Under the pieces are notes generated by a model. It was not told the origin of the DNA. It was given only the letters and a program-made list of their open reading frames with translations, and made no database searches. 64,000 bases of DNA from Actimicrobium sp. CCC2.4 (lineage in GTDB: Bacteria > Pseudomonadota > Gammaproteobacteria > Burkholderiales > Burkholderiaceae_D), in NCBI RefSeq assembly GCF_034347385.1, contig NZ_CP133777.1, positions 3,596,001 through 3,660,000 on the forward strand, written 5' to 3'. The translations under genes were made by a program, and so were the position numbers. This document shows, piece by piece, positions 8,793 to 18,733 of this stretch. How positions within the stretch are numbered: position 1 is the first letter of the stretch; every line of letters begins with the position of its first letter.

Positions 8793-9209
8793 ATGCCCTC
8801 CAGACACAAGAACAAAACCTTCGCCACCCTGCTTGCTACCGTCACCGGTGGCATTGGCCTGCACCGTTTCTATTTGCATGGCGCGACAGATAAATGGGGC
8901 TGGCTGCACCTGGCCAGCGCCCCCGTCACATTGTTGGTGCTCTGGCTTGGCATCGGTCAGCACGGGTTGTTCCAGGCCGCAGCGCTGGTCCTGTCGGTCC
9001 TGATCGGCTTCCTGGAAGCGCTGGTGCTCGGCCTGACTCCGGATGATCAATGGGACCAGAAATTCAATCCGGATTCCGGCAAGCAAACCACGTCGCGCTG
9101 GTGGTTGGCCCTGTTGCTGGTGATCACGCTTGCAATCGGTGCCACCGCCCTGGTCGCCACACTGGCGCGCGGCTTTGATCTGCTCTTCACCGGCGGCGCA
9201 TTCGGCTGA
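8793..9209 (+). CDS. Small TM2-like membrane protein
   Basis: A 138-residue protein starting MPSRHKNKTFATLLATVTGG. The region FATLLATVTGGIGLHRFYLHG resembles the TM2 domain (GxxGxHRFYLG-like turn between two membrane helices). Further hydrophobic segments lie near residues 38-75 and 108-132. I took the ATG at 8793; the upstream ATG at 8739 adds a poorly supported leader, and neither has a strong ribosome-binding site. Function is unknown. It is a single gene between the divergent rpsP operon and the convergent acyl-CoA dehydrogenase. Confidence 0.65.
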   Translation: MPSRHKNKTFATLLATVTGGIGLHRFYLHGATDKWGWLHLASAPVTLLVLWLGIGQHGLFQAAALVLSVLIGFLEALVLGLTPDDQWDQKFNPDSGKQTTSRWWLALLLVITLAIGATALVATLARGFDLLFTGGAFG

Positions 9210-9230
9210 ATGCAGCGCCGGCCGGTTTGA

Positions 9231-11021
9231 TCAGAACTGGTCTTCGGTCAACGCCATCACACCGGCACTGCCTTCGACGATAGCGGCACGATAGGCGCTA
9301 GCCTGGGCCAGGAAATGATCCGCAAAGAAACGTGCCGTGCCGATTTTGGCCTGATAAAAGCTCGCATCCCCCTCGCCGGCCTGCAGCTTTTTCTCGGCGA
9401 TCAAGGCAGCCCGCGCCATCTGCCAGCCACCAAAAACGATGCCGGCCAGTTTCAGGTAGAGCACGCTACCGGAGAAAACTCCTTTGATATCCGACTTGGC
9501 ATTCGCCGCGATGTAGCTGACCACGTCTTCGAGGGCCTGCGCTGCGTCGTTCAGCCGGACCCGGATTGCGGCGAGATCTGCTGAATCCGATCCGGCGAGT
9601 TCCCCGGCGCTATGGCGCACCTGCGCAATAATGGCCTTGGCATTGGCGCCACCATCACGAGCAGTCTTGCGCCCGATCAGGTCGTTGGCCTGAATCGCGG
9701 TGGTGCCTTCGTAAATCGTCAGGATGCGGGCATCTCGATAATATTGCGCCGCACCGGTTTCTTCGATGAAGCCCATGCCGCCGTGGATCTGCACTCCGGT
9801 CGACGCGACATCGATCGACAGCTCGGTCGACCAGCCTTTGACGATAGGCACCATGAATTCATAGAACAGGTTGTTAGCCTTACGGGTGGCTTCATCGGTA
9901 TGGTAGAGGGCCGCGTCGTGCGCCGCCGCAGTCACGTACGACAAGGCGCGCGAGGCTTCGATCTGCGATCGCATTGTCATCAGCATGCGCCGTACATCAG
10001 GTTGATGAATGATTGCCACCGGACCAGCGGAGCCGGCCAGGTCGCGCGACTGTACCCGGTCCTTGGCGTAACTGACGGCCTTCTGATAGGCACGATCAGC
10101 CACGCCAATACCCTGCAAACCTACCGCAAAACGGGCCGCGTTCATCATCACGAACATGTATTCAAGGCCGCGATTCTCTTCACCGACCAGCGTACCGATA
10201 GCGCCGCCATGGTCACCGAATTGCAGCACCGCCGTCGGGCTGGCCTTGATGCCGAGCTTGTGTTCGATCGAGACACAATGCACATCATTGCGCTCACCCA
10301 ACGAGCCATCCTCATTGACCAGAAACTTCGGCACCACGAACAGCGAAATCCCCTTGATGCCTTCCGGCGCAGTAGGCGTGCGCGCCAGCACCAGATGAAT
10401 GATGTTCTCGGCCATATCATGCTCACCGTAGGTGATGTAGATCTTGGTACCAAATACCTTGAACGATCCGTCGTCCTGCGGCACCGCGCGCGAGCGGACC
10501 ATCGCCAGATCCGAACCCGCTTGCGGCTCGGTCAGGTTCATTGTTCCGGTCCATTTGCCGGAAATCAGATTGGTCAGGTACGTGGCCTTCTGCTCGTCCG
10601 AACCGGCCGTCATCAGTGCTTCAATGGCGCCGTCGGTCAGCATCGGACACAACGCAAACGACACGTTGGCCGCATTGACCATTTCTATGCACGGCGTCGC
10701 CACCAGCTTGGGCAAACCCTGTCCACCGAATTCGGCGGGATGCTGAACACCCTGCCAGCCGGCCTCGCCAAACGACTTGAACGCTTCCTTGAAACCCTTG
10801 GTCGTGGTGACCTGACCGTCGTGCCAGAAACTAGGGGACTTGTCGCCCTCCCAGTTCAATGGCGCGACCACTTCGCTGCAAAACTTGGCATTCTCTTCGA
10901 GGACCGCCTCGACGGTTTCCGGGGTCGCGTCTTCGCAGCCGGGCAAGGCATTCACATCGGACAACCCTGCCAGCTCGTTCATGACGAACAGCATGTCTTT
11001 TAATGGGGCGACGTAGCTCAT
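9231..11021 (-). CDS. Acyl-CoA dehydrogenase (FadE-like, long form)
   Basis: A 596-residue flavoenzyme of the longer acyl-CoA dehydrogenase class (DmdC-like architecture) that oxidises acyl-CoA to trans-2-enoyl-CoA and passes electrons to ETF. It shows MNLTEPQAGSDLAMVRSRA (FAD/substrate region, about residues 156-174), TYGEHDMAENIIHLVLA, and QIHGGMGFIEETGAAQYYRDARI (about 410-432), with a C-terminal extension typical of this subgroup. ATG at 11019-11021 has GGGAG upstream. It follows etfB and etfA on the same strand, which supports electron transfer to that ETF. Chain-length preference is not visible. Confidence 0.93.
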   Translation of the reverse strand: MSYVAPLKDMLFVMNELAGLSDVNALPGCEDATPETVEAVLEENAKFCSEVVAPLNWEGDKSPSFWHDGQVTTTKGFKEAFKSFGEAGWQGVQHPAEFGGQGLPKLVATPCIEMVNAANVSFALCPMLTDGAIEALMTAGSDEQKATYLTNLISGKWTGTMNLTEPQAGSDLAMVRSRAVPQDDGSFKVFGTKIYITYGEHDMAENIIHLVLARTPTAPEGIKGISLFVVPKFLVNEDGSLGERNDVHCVSIEHKLGIKASPTAVLQFGDHGGAIGTLVGEENRGLEYMFVMMNAARFAVGLQGIGVADRAYQKAVSYAKDRVQSRDLAGSAGPVAIIHQPDVRRMLMTMRSQIEASRALSYVTAAAHDAALYHTDEATRKANNLFYEFMVPIVKGWSTELSIDVASTGVQIHGGMGFIEETGAAQYYRDARILTIYEGTTAIQANDLIGRKTARDGGANAKAIIAQVRHSAGELAGSDSADLAAIRVRLNDAAQALEDVVSYIAANAKSDIKGVFSGSVLYLKLAGIVFGGWQMARAALIAEKKLQAGEGDASFYQAKIGTARFFADHFLAQASAYRAAIVEGSAGVMALTEDQF

Positions 11022-11040
11022 GTGTTACTCCCTAAAATTT

Positions 11041-11096
11041 GGGCGGGATACGGAACAGGCAGTGCACGTTGCACGACACCTGCCACGTTCCCGCCC
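11041..11096 (-). other. Long stem-loop between etfA and the acyl-CoA dehydrogenase gene
   Basis: GGGCGGGA (11041-11048) pairs with TCCCGCCC (11089-11096), and inner segments GGCAG/CTGCC and GTGCA/TGCAC continue the stem to a three-base loop. On the minus-strand transcript it lies after etfA and just before the ribosome-binding site of the next gene, without a clear U-tract. It could set relative expression or stabilise the etf mRNA. Confidence 0.6.
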
Positions 11097-11110
11097 TTTC
11101 TAATTAAAAA

Positions 11111-12040
11111 TTAGCCCAGTTCCGTGACCAGTTGCGGCACGACGTCAAACAGATCCCCCACCAGCCCGTAGTCGGCAACCGAAAAAATCGGTGCTTCCGG
11201 ATCCTTGTTGATGGCGACGATCGTCTTCGAATCTTTCATGCCGGCCAGATGCTGGATCGCGCCCGAGATACCGACGGCGATATACAACTGTGGCGCAACG
11301 ATCTTGCCGGTCTGGCCGACTTGCCAGTCGTTGGGTACATAGCCGGCGTCGACCGCCGCGCGCGACGCACCCATGGCGGCACCGAGGCGGTCCGCCAGCG
11401 GCTCGAGAATTTTGAAGTTGTCGCCCGACCCCAAGCCACGACCGCCTGAGACGATGACTTTGGCAGCCGTCAATTCGGGGCGATCTGACTTGGCCAGTTC
11501 ACGTGACACAAAAACCGACTTACCGGAATCAGCGACCGCAACGAGGTTTTCGATGGCCGCGGAGCCACCGGCCGGGGCGGCATCAAAACCGGTCGTGCGC
11601 ACCGTGATGACCTTGATCGCATCGAGCGACTGCACGGTGGCAATGGCGTTACCGGCATAGATGGGACGCTCGAACGTGTCCGGCGCATCGACCTTGATGA
11701 TCTCTGAAATCTGACCGACGTCCAGGCGTGCGGCTACGCGCGGCGCGATGTTTTTTCCGTAGGCGGTTGCCGGGGCGAGGATATGGCTGTAGGCCGATGC
11801 CATGGCAAGCACTTGCTCGGCAATGTTTTCCGCCAATCCATCGCCGAAAGGCGCGCCGTCGGCGACCAGCACCTTGGCAACGCCGGCGATTTTTGCCGCG
11901 GCCTCGGCCGCAGCGCCACAATTGTGTCCGGCAACGAGGACATGGACATCACCGCCGCACAGCAGGGCGGCAGCGATGGTGTTGAGAGTGCTTGCTTTCA
12001 ATGAAGCGTTGTCGTGTTCAGCAATGACAAGTGCGGCCAT
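11111..12040 (-). CDS. etfA: Electron transfer flavoprotein, alpha subunit
   Basis: A 309-residue ETF alpha subunit. The N-terminal AANH-like domain runs to about residue 185. The C-terminal FAD-binding domain contains [15 protein letters not shown]-type sequence ([15 protein letters not shown], about 193-207), [23 protein letters not shown] and [22 protein letters not shown] (about 252-273), which are family signatures. With EtfB it carries electrons from acyl-CoA dehydrogenases to ETF-ubiquinone oxidoreductase. It follows etfB by 49 bp and precedes an acyl-CoA dehydrogenase gene, forming an apparent beta-oxidation electron-transfer operon. Confidence 0.98.
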   Translation of the reverse strand: MAALVIAEHDNASLKASTLNTIAAALLCGGDVHVLVAGHNCGAAAEAAAKIAGVAKVLVADGAPFGDGLAENIAEQVLAMASAYSHILAPATAYGKNIAPRVAARLDVGQISEIIKVDAPDTFERPIYAGNAIATVQSLDAIKVITVRTTGFDAAPAGGSAAIENLVAVADSGKSVFVSRELAKSDRPELTAAKVIVSGGRGLGSGDNFKILEPLADRLGAAMGASRAAVDAGYVPNDWQVGQTGKIVAPQLYIAVGISGAIQHLAGMKDSKTIVAINKDPEAPIFSVADYGLVGDLFDVVPQLVTELG

Positions 12041-12089
12041 GATGGATTCCCGATTGATAGTCGCGGCGCTAAGCGCCGGCGGCAGTGGT

Positions 12090-12842
12090 TTATTGGATGA
12101 CTTTGGCTTCGTTCTTCAGCTTGGCGACCAGCGTTGCCACATCGGGCACCTTGATGCCGGCCGAACGTTTCGGTGGCTCGGACACTTTCAGTGTTTTCAG
12201 GCGCGGAGCGACATCAACACCCAGATCGGCCGGCTTGATGATTTCCAGCGTTTTCTTTTTCGCCTTCATGATGTTTGGCAGTGTCACGTAGCGCGGCTCG
12301 TTCAGGCGCAGGTCAGTAGTGACGATGGCTGGCAAAGTCAGTGACAGCGTTTCCAGACCACCATCGACTTCACGGGTCACGGCAACCTTGTCGCCATCGA
12401 CCACGACTTTCGAGGCGAAGGTCGCTTGCGGCCAGCCCAGCAGGGCAGCGAGCATCTGGCCCGTCTGGTTGCAATCGTCATCGATGGCTTGCTTGCCGAG
12501 AATGATCAGTTGCGGTTGCTCCTTATCAGCCAATGCCTTGATCAGCTTGGCGACGGCCAGTGGTTGCAGTTCGACATCCGTCTCGACCAGCACACCACGA
12601 TCGGCACCAATAGCCATCGCCGTACGCAGCGTTTCCTGGCATTGCACCACGCCGCATGAGACGACGATCACTTCCGTTGCCTTGCCTGCTTCTTTGAGTC
12701 GCATGGCCTCTTCGACAGCAATTTCATCGAAAGGATTCATGGACATTTTGACATTGGCGATATCGACGCCGGTGCCGTCGGATTTGACCCGCACCTTGAC
12801 GTTGTAATCCACCACACGTTTGACTGGAACCAGGATTTTCAT
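12090..12842 (-). CDS. etfB: Electron transfer flavoprotein, beta subunit
   Basis: A 250-residue ETF beta subunit starting [20 protein letters not shown]. It shows [19 protein letters not shown] (about residues 34-52), [31 protein letters not shown] (about 114-144, the AMP-binding region) and [14 protein letters not shown], all typical. It is the first gene of the etfB-etfA-acyl-CoA dehydrogenase cluster on the minus strand. The upstream gap of about 210 bp contains a structured inverted-repeat region and a likely tusA terminator. Confidence 0.98.
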   Translation of the reverse strand: MKILVPVKRVVDYNVKVRVKSDGTGVDIANVKMSMNPFDEIAVEEAMRLKEAGKATEVIVVSCGVVQCQETLRTAMAIGADRGVLVETDVELQPLAVAKLIKALADKEQPQLIILGKQAIDDDCNQTGQMLAALLGWPQATFASKVVVDGDKVAVTREVDGGLETLSLTLPAIVTTDLRLNEPRYVTLPNIMKAKKKTLEIIKPADLGVDVAPRLKTLKVSEPPKRSAGIKVPDVATLVAKLKNEAKVIQ

Positions 12843-12951
12843 AGGTCTGCCTTTAAGAAAGTCGAATTGACGTAAACGTTAACTGACCCGGATTATAAGA
12901 GAAAAATCCATCCGGCCGCCAGATTAAGCACGATCGTACTATTGTTGATTT

Positions 12952-12979
12952 AAAAAAAATTGCTTCAGCAGCACAATCC
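12952..12979 (-). terminator. Likely intrinsic terminator of the tusA-like gene
   Basis: On the minus strand a short imperfect hairpin (ATTG, two-base bulge, CT; loop GCTGA; AGCAAT) is followed by eight T at 12959-12952. It lies about 75 bases past the tusA-like stop codon. The stem is weak, but the T-run is long and no other terminator candidate is visible. Confidence 0.5.
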
Positions 12980-13045
12980 CGATTCGGGATTTTTCGCCGG
13001 GGTTACCCGGCGGGCAATACCCATACCGCCACTGGCCTGCTGAAG
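12963..13045. repeat. Nested inverted repeats forming a branched (multi-hairpin) element
   Basis: An outer 9-bp inverted repeat, CTTCAGCAG (12963-12971) and CTGCTGAAG (13037-13045), encloses two perfect hairpins: AATCCCG/CGGGATT with a 3-base loop (12975-12991) and CGCCGGG/CCCGGCG with a GTTA loop (12995-13012). The whole could fold as a multi-branch junction in either strand. It occupies most of the tusA-etfB gap. Confidence 0.6.
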
Positions 13046-13052
13046 AACACGC

Positions 13053-13280
13053 TTATTTGCGCTTCATAAAAAATACAAATTCTTTGTTTTCGTCGGTCAT
13101 GGCAAGCAATTCATTTCCGGTCTGTTTGGCAAATGCCTGAAAGTCACGGATAGACCCCGGATCGGTCGCTGTCACTCTCAGGACCTGGCCGCTCGTCATA
13201 TCGGCAAGCGCTTTCTTTGTCTTGAGGATGGGCAGCGGACAGTTGAGACCGCGTGCATCAAGTTCTTTATGAAAATCCAT
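13053..13280 (-). CDS. tusA: TusA/SirA-family sulfur carrier protein
   Basis: A 75-residue protein with the family motif RGLNCPLPILKTKKAL (residues 10-25), whose Cys in C-P-x-P accepts persulfide sulfur. The rest follows the small two-layer TusA fold (QVLRVTATDPGSIRDFQAFAKQTGNEL). Members relay sulfur in tRNA thiolation, molybdopterin or other sulfur pathways; this copy's pathway is not shown by context. The ATG at 13278-13280 has AAGG upstream. It lies between alaS and the etf operon, with its own probable terminator. YeeD/YedF-like paralogues are an alternative to true TusA. Confidence 0.88.
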   Translation of the reverse strand: MDFHKELDARGLNCPLPILKTKKALADMTSGQVLRVTATDPGSIRDFQAFAKQTGNELLAMTDENKEFVFFMKRK

Positions 13281-13439
13281 GGCCTTGATCTCGCATCAGG
13301 TTGTTGTTAACTAACCCAAATTCTACCGGAAAACACCCGCTCGTTGACGGGACGCAACCACATTGAAAAAAATCAACAGATTTTGTTCAAGTCCCCAAAG
13401 CCCCGCCAGCATTGGCAGCGGCCTTAGTGGATATCCGCA

Positions 13440-16049
13440 TCACAGCTTGCCGTCGACCCAGCCAGGAACTCCCGACAACGCCGCAGCCAGTCCGCCCGGA
13501 TCGGTACCTCCGGCTTGTGCCATATCAGGACGCCCGCCTCCTTTGCCGCCCACTTGCAACGCCACAAAATTCACCAGATCACCGGCCTTGATACGCGACG
13601 TGGCATCTGCAGTCACGCCGGCAATCAGACTGACTTTGCCCTCGTTGACCGCAGCCAGTACGATCGCCGCAGTCTTCAGCTTGTCCTTGAGTTTGTCCAT
13701 TGTCACGCGCAGGGCGGCGACGTCGGCACCAAGCAGTACGGCGGCCAGCACCTTGATACCCTTGATATCGACCGCTTGCCCGATCAGTTCGTCACCCTGA
13801 TTCGCTGCCAGTCGCGACTTCAATGCCGACACATCTTTTTCCAGCGACCGCACCTGTTCCTGCACTTGCCCGATACGCTGCGCCAACTCGTCCGGCTGCA
13901 CTTTCAGGATCGCAGCGGCGTCCTGCATCTGCCGGCTCAGTGCTTGCACCAGCGCCAGCGCACCCTCGCCGGTGACGGCTTCGACGCGGCGAATACCCGC
14001 CGCTACACCGCTTTCCGCCGTGATCTTGAACAAGCCGATATCGCCGGTACGGTCTACATGGACACCACCACACAGCTCTTTTGACGAGCCGATACCGAGC
14101 ACACGGACTTCATCGCCGTATTTTTCGCCGAACAGCGCCATCGCGCCGTATTTGACCGCATCGTCATAGGCCATCAGGCGCGCTTCGGTAGCGACATTGG
14201 CCAGAATCTCCCGATTGACAATCAATTCGACCTGACGAATTTCGTCTGCTGTCAGCGGGCCGTTATGGCTGAAATCGAAGCGGGTTTTATCGGTATCGAC
14301 CAGCGAACCTTTTTGCGCAACATGGGCGCCCAGCACTTCGCGCAAGGCCTTGTGCATCAGGTGCGTGGCAGAGTGATTACGGATCGTCCGGCCGCGCGCA
14401 ACCGGATCCACATTGGCGGCCACCTTGTCGCCAACAGACAATGTCCCGCTTGTCAGCGTGCCATGGTGTCCGAATACCTCGGACTGAATTTTCAGCGTGT
14501 CGGCAACGTGGAATTGAACAGCCGCACCGGTGAGCATGCCGGTATCGCCGACCTGCCCGCCCGACTCGGCATAGAACGGCGTGACATCCAGCACGACGAT
14601 GCCGTCCTGGCCCGCCGTCATGCGCGGCACAGCCGTGCCGTCTACATACAGGGCGATCACGCCGGCGCTCTGCGCCAGCGCCTCGTAGCCGACAAAGCGG
14701 GTTTTGTCACCGCTGTATTCAACCGCCGCAGCCATCTTGAATTTACCGGCTGCGCGCGCGGTGGTGCGCTGCTGCTCCATCGCAACATTGAAACCGGCTT
14801 CATCGAGTTCGACCTTGCGTTCGCGACAAATGTCGGCGGTCAGGTCTAGCGGAAAGCCGAAAGTATCGTAGAGCGTGAAGGCGGTCTGACCATCGAGCTG
14901 GGTCGGCGTTACAAGGAGTGCGGCTTCCAGGATTTTCATGCCGTGCTCAAGCGTTTCGCCGAAGCGCTCTTCCTCTTGTCGCAGCACTTGCTCGACACGC
15001 GCCGCTGCTTGCGTCAGTTCGGGATAGGCCTCGCCCATTTCGATGACCAGATCCTTGACCAGCAAATAGAAAAATGGTTTGGCCTGACCCAGCTTGTGGC
15101 CATGACGCAAGGCGCGACGGATGATACGACGCAGCACATAGCCATGACCTTCGCTCGCCGGAATGATGCCGTCGACGATCAGGAATGCACAGGCGCGGAT
15201 ATGGTCGGCGATGACCTTGAGCGAGTTATCACCGAGCTCAGTCGTCCCGGTTTCGCGCGCGGCTGCCTTGATCAGGTTCTGGAACAGGTCGATTTCATAG
15301 TTGCTGTGGACGTGTTGCAGGATGGCCGCCAGCCGCTCCATGCCCATGCCGGTATCGACGCACGGCTTCGGCAGACGGGGCATGTTGCCTTGCTCGTCAC
15401 GGTTAAATTGCATGAACACCAGGTTCCAGATTTCAATGAAGCGGTCGCCGTCTTCTTCTGCGCTGCCCGGAGGCCCGCCCCAGATTTCAGGACCGTGGTC
15501 ATAGAAAATTTCGCTGCACGGACCGCATGGGCCGGTATCGGCCATCTGCCAGAAATTGTCCGAGGCGTAGCGCGCGCCCTTGTTGTCACCGATGCGGATG
15601 ATGCGCTCGGTCGGGATGCCGATTTCATTGGCCCAGATCGCGTAGGCTTCGTCGTCTTCGTGATAGACCGTGACCCAGAGCTTTTCCTTGGGCAGCAGGT
15701 AGACATTGGTCAGCAACTCCCACGCATACTGGATCGCATCACGCTTGAAGTAATCACCGAAACTGAAATTACCGAGCATTTCGAAAAACGTGTGGTGACG
15801 TGCGGTGTAGCCGACATTTTCGAGGTCATTGTGCTTGCCGCCGGCGCGCACGCAGCGCTGCACGGAAGTGGCACGGGAATACGCCCGCTGATCGGTACCG
15901 AGGAACACATCCTTGAACTGCACCATACCGCTATTGGTCAGCAACATGGTGGGATCATTGCCGGGAATCAGCGGACTGGAACGCACGATCGTGTGTCCCT
16001 TGGATTCAAAAAATTTCAGGAACTTGGCGCGGATTTCGGTAGATTTCAT
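13440..16049 (-). CDS. alaS: Alanyl-tRNA synthetase
   Basis: An 869-residue enzyme of normal length that charges tRNA-Ala and edits mischarged Ser and Gly. Starting at the ATG at 16047-16049 ([19 protein letters not shown]), the class II catalytic domain is followed by the tRNA recognition domain. The editing domain has [16 protein letters not shown] (about residues 560-575) and [13 protein letters not shown] (about 663-675), which supply the zinc ligands. The C-Ala domain ends with [12 protein letters not shown]. The longer reading upstream has no family match. A TATAAT sequence lies about 40 bases upstream. Confidence 0.99.
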   Translation of the reverse strand: MKSTEIRAKFLKFFESKGHTIVRSSPLIPGNDPTMLLTNSGMVQFKDVFLGTDQRAYSRATSVQRCVRAGGKHNDLENVGYTARHHTFFEMLGNFSFGDYFKRDAIQYAWELLTNVYLLPKEKLWVTVYHEDDEAYAIWANEIGIPTERIIRIGDNKGARYASDNFWQMADTGPCGPCSEIFYDHGPEIWGGPPGSAEEDGDRFIEIWNLVFMQFNRDEQGNMPRLPKPCVDTGMGMERLAAILQHVHSNYEIDLFQNLIKAAARETGTTELGDNSLKVIADHIRACAFLIVDGIIPASEGHGYVLRRIIRRALRHGHKLGQAKPFFYLLVKDLVIEMGEAYPELTQAAARVEQVLRQEEERFGETLEHGMKILEAALLVTPTQLDGQTAFTLYDTFGFPLDLTADICRERKVELDEAGFNVAMEQQRTTARAAGKFKMAAAVEYSGDKTRFVGYEALAQSAGVIALYVDGTAVPRMTAGQDGIVVLDVTPFYAESGGQVGDTGMLTGAAVQFHVADTLKIQSEVFGHHGTLTSGTLSVGDKVAANVDPVARGRTIRNHSATHLMHKALREVLGAHVAQKGSLVDTDKTRFDFSHNGPLTADEIRQVELIVNREILANVATEARLMAYDDAVKYGAMALFGEKYGDEVRVLGIGSSKELCGGVHVDRTGDIGLFKITAESGVAAGIRRVEAVTGEGALALVQALSRQMQDAAAILKVQPDELAQRIGQVQEQVRSLEKDVSALKSRLAANQGDELIGQAVDIKGIKVLAAVLLGADVAALRVTMDKLKDKLKTAAIVLAAVNEGKVSLIAGVTADATSRIKAGDLVNFVALQVGGKGGGRPDMAQAGGTDPGGLAAALSGVPGWVDGKL

Positions 16050-16089
16050 GGTGTCGTCGTATGGAGGAATGCGGTTCTGCGAACGCCCG

Positions 16090-16095
16090 ATTATA
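16090..16095 (-). promoter_or_regulatory. Candidate -10 element upstream of alaS
   Basis: A perfect TATAAT on the minus strand lies 41 bases before the alaS ATG. No good -35 is present at 16-18 bases (GCATTT at 17), so the promoter is only a candidate. Confidence 0.35.
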
Positions 16096-16132
16096 CGTGA
16101 TCCCTCCGGCACAAATGCCACCGGCAACCCGC

Positions 16133-16876
16133 TTACGCGAAGCCCGCGTCAATCAGGTCGATCCGGTCGGTACAAAACCCGTCCACACCCCAGCTCAACA
16201 GGTCACGTGCCCGTTCCACGCTATTGACGGTGTAACAGAACAGCCCCCATCCGCCTGCCTTGACCGCCGCGACCTGGCCGGCAGTGAGACTGTTCTGATC
16301 GACATGCAATGCCGTCGCATCAAGCGCACGCAATCCGGCCTCCCAGCCGGCCGGAATATGTTCAACCAGCCAGCCACGAGGTAGCTCGGGAGCAACTGCC
16401 TTGGCCGCCAACAGCGCCTCAAATGAAAACGACGACAGTAAAGGCGTCGCCTGCCCGGCCGCCAGCATGGCCTGCGTCATTGCCGCCACCGCCGCTCCGG
16501 TCGCCTGCTCCGCACCACGGGTCGGCTTGATTTCAACATTCATCCAGATACCGTGCTGATCGCAGAACCTGATCACTTGCTGGTAAGTTGGCACCAGTTC
16601 GCCGGCAAAGGTAGCGCCGAACCAGCTGCCGGCATCCATCGTGGTCAGCACCGACGAACTTGTCGTCGCGACGGCACCGCTGCCGGCGACGGTGCGGCCG
16701 AACTGCTCGTCATGCATCAATATCGGCACGCCATCCTGCGCTAACATGACATCGAATTCGACCGCCCGAAAGCCATGTGCCAGTCCGCACTGCATTGCTG
16801 CCAGCGTATTTTCGGGTGCCAGCGACCCGCCACCGCGGTGCGCGACGACGCGAGGAAACGGCCAAGGGGTTTTCAT
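16133..16876 (-). CDS. ugpQ: Glycerophosphodiester phosphodiesterase
   Basis: A 247-residue GDPD-family enzyme, which hydrolyses glycerophosphodiesters to glycerol-3-phosphate and an alcohol. The catalytic segment [15 protein letters not shown] (about residues 10-24) holds the His-Arg and Glu, followed by [19 protein letters not shown] and NVEIKPTRG, which supply metal and catalytic residues. The ATG at 16874-16876 has GGAG seven bases upstream; the longer reading overlaps the divergent CoA-transferase gene. There is no signal peptide, so it is cytoplasmic like UgpQ. No ugpBAEC transporter is in the window. Confidence 0.92.
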   Translation of the reverse strand: MKTPWPFPRVVAHRGGGSLAPENTLAAMQCGLAHGFRAVEFDVMLAQDGVPILMHDEQFGRTVAGSGAVATTSSSVLTTMDAGSWFGATFAGELVPTYQQVIRFCDQHGIWMNVEIKPTRGAEQATGAAVAAMTQAMLAAGQATPLLSSFSFEALLAAKAVAPELPRGWLVEHIPAGWEAGLRALDATALHVDQNSLTAGQVAAVKAGGWGLFCYTVNSVERARDLLSWGVDGFCTDRIDLIDAGFA

Positions 16877-16951
16877 CTGTATTCTCCGGTAATGATCCCG
16901 AGTGTAATTGGTCTGCCGACCCAACCTGACTTTCCGGAAGCGCCATCGCCC

Positions 16952-18190
16952 ATGCCAAATCATTCCACGCCCTCCGCACTAGGCCATCTGCGCATCCTCG
17001 ACCTGACGCGCGTGCTGGCCGGCCCGTGGTGCGGGCAAACCTTTGCCGATCTGGGTGCCGATGTCATCAAAATTGAACGACCGGGCAGTGGCGACGACAC
17101 CCGTGCCTGGGGGCCGCCCTACCTGCGCGATGCCGACGGCAAGGACACCACCGAAGCGGCCTATTATCTGGCCGCTAATCGCGGCAAGCGCTCGGTGACG
17201 GTCGACATCACGACCATCGAGGGACAACACATCATCCGGCAACTGGCGGCACGATCGGATGTCGTTCTGGAAAACTACAAGGTGGGTCAGCTGGAAAAAT
17301 ATGGCCTCGACTACGCGTCGCTGAAGCAGGTCAAGCCTGATCTGATCTATTGCTCGATCACCGGCTTCGGCCAGACCGGGCCGTATGCGCAACGTCCGGG
17401 CTACGACTTCATCATCCAGGGCCTGGGCGGATTCATGTCCGTCACCGGCGAACGCGATGCGCTGCCCGGTGGCGGCCCGCAAAAAGCGGGTATCGCTATT
17501 ACCGACCTGATGACAGGCATGTACGCCACCGTTGCGGTACTGGCGGCATTGAGCCACCGTGACCGCACCGGCGAAGGCCAGGCTATTGACCTGGCGTTGC
17601 TCGACGTACAGGTCGCGATGATGGCAAACATGGGCACCAACTATCTGGCCAGCGACAACATCCCGCAACGCTGGGGCAATGCCCATCCGAACATCGTGCC
17701 GTACCAGACGTTCGCCACTGCAGATGGTCATCTGATCGTCGCTGCTGGCAACGACCGCCAATACCGGAACTTCGTCACGGCCGGCGATTGCGCCTGGCTG
17801 GCTGACGATACTCGCTTCGCCACCAATCCGCTGCGGGTCCGGAACAGGGATGTCCTGGTCCCACTGCTGGCAGAGATGGTGGTCAAGCGGAGCAAGCAGG
17901 ACTGGCTGACCTTGCTCGAAGCAGCCGGTGTGCCCTGCGGTCCGATCAATAACCTGCAGGAAGTATTCGACAACCCGCAAGTGGTCGCACGCGGCTTGCA
18001 GATCGATATGCCGCATCCCGCTGGTGCCAGCGCGCGACTGATAGCGAGTCCGATGCGGATGTCGGAAACGCCGCCGACCTGTCGCTCGGCACCGCCGTTG
18101 CTGGGGCAACATACGGACGAGGTGCTGGCCAGCTTGCTTGGCTATTCGGAAGCTGACCTGGCGCAATTGCGAGCGCAGGATGTGCTGTAG
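16952..18190 (+). CDS. CaiB/BaiF family (class III) CoA transferase
   Basis: A 412-residue protein with the family N-terminus LRILDLTRVLAGPWCGQTFADLGADVIKIERP, the central YCSITGFGQTGPYAQRPGYDFIIQ, and the segment AGIAITDLMTGMYA, whose Asp is the expected acyl-carrying catalytic residue. C-terminal ASPMRMSETP is also typical. Class III enzymes move CoA between carboxylic acids such as formate/oxalate, carnitine, or succinate/dicarboxylates; the substrate cannot be fixed here. The ATG at 16952 was chosen over a longer reading that overlaps ugpQ. It is divergent from ugpQ by 75 bp. Confidence 0.93.
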   Translation: MPNHSTPSALGHLRILDLTRVLAGPWCGQTFADLGADVIKIERPGSGDDTRAWGPPYLRDADGKDTTEAAYYLAANRGKRSVTVDITTIEGQHIIRQLAARSDVVLENYKVGQLEKYGLDYASLKQVKPDLIYCSITGFGQTGPYAQRPGYDFIIQGLGGFMSVTGERDALPGGGPQKAGIAITDLMTGMYATVAVLAALSHRDRTGEGQAIDLALLDVQVAMMANMGTNYLASDNIPQRWGNAHPNIVPYQTFATADGHLIVAAGNDRQYRNFVTAGDCAWLADDTRFATNPLRVRNRDVLVPLLAEMVVKRSKQDWLTLLEAAGVPCGPINNLQEVFDNPQVVARGLQIDMPHPAGASARLIASPMRMSETPPTCRSAPPLLGQHTDEVLASLLGYSEADLAQLRAQDVL

Positions 18191-18244
18191 CTGCCCTTCG
18201 CGTCATGCTAAGGTGCGCCTCCCGACATCTCACTCATCGCCACC

Positions 18245-18733
18245 ATGACAAAAACCCTAGGCATCGTTGTACTACTCATTGTTCTTGTCGTACCGCTGGG
18301 ATTACTGGCGGCGGGCCAGCTTGGTTTATTGAGTGGCAAACGGCCCGCGGATCTTGGCTTGCACGCAGGCATGCTCAAGCCGCCGGTCCTGACCGCGTCG
18401 AATGTCGTCTCAAGCTATGCCAGCTTGCAAGCTCACACGGCCTATCACGTGATCGCTCCGATCAAGTACGCGGGTGATGGTGCAACAGCATTCAGGCAAC
18501 TCGCAGCCATCGCCGGAAAAATGGATGGTGCGACCGTCATCACTGCCAATCCTGGTTATCTGTATCTGGAATTCCAAACCCGCTTGCTCAAGTTTGTCGA
18601 TGACGTCGAATTTGTCCTCGACGCGCCGGCGGGCGTCATCCAGATGCGCTCGGCATCGCGACTCGGCATCAAGGATCTGGGCGCCAATCGCGAACGCCTC
18701 GAGTCGATCCGGATGCGGTTGAGCCATCAGTAA
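18245..18733 (+). CDS. DUF1499 domain-containing, membrane-anchored protein
   Basis: A 162-residue protein with an N-terminal hydrophobic segment (residues 5-28) that acts as an anchor or signal, then a domain ending MRSASRLGIKDLGANRERLESIR, which I recognise as DUF1499. The family has no established function; it is often found as a lipoprotein-like or membrane-attached periplasmic protein. It follows the CoA transferase by 54 bp and ends directly adjacent to the convergent carbonic anhydrase stop codon. Confidence 0.78.
   Translation: MTKTLGIVVLLIVLVVPLGLLAAGQLGLLSGKRPADLGLHAGMLKPPVLTASNVVSSYASLQAHTAYHVIAPIKYAGDGATAFRQLAAIAGKMDGATVITANPGYLYLEFQTRLLKFVDDVEFVLDAPAGVIQMRSASRLGIKDLGANRERLESIRMRLSHQ

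Noticed and set aside
9612-11003. 463-codon plus-strand frame across the acyl-CoA dehydrogenase gene
   Set aside because: Antisense to a gene with clear family signatures; the translation is His/Arg/Gln-rich with no domain.
12963-13045. Possible tRNA-like cloverleaf in the tusA-etfB gap
   Set aside because: The stems do not have tRNA lengths, there is no anticodon loop of seven bases and no T-loop sequence, so a tRNA was ruled out; the structure is kept as an unclassified element.
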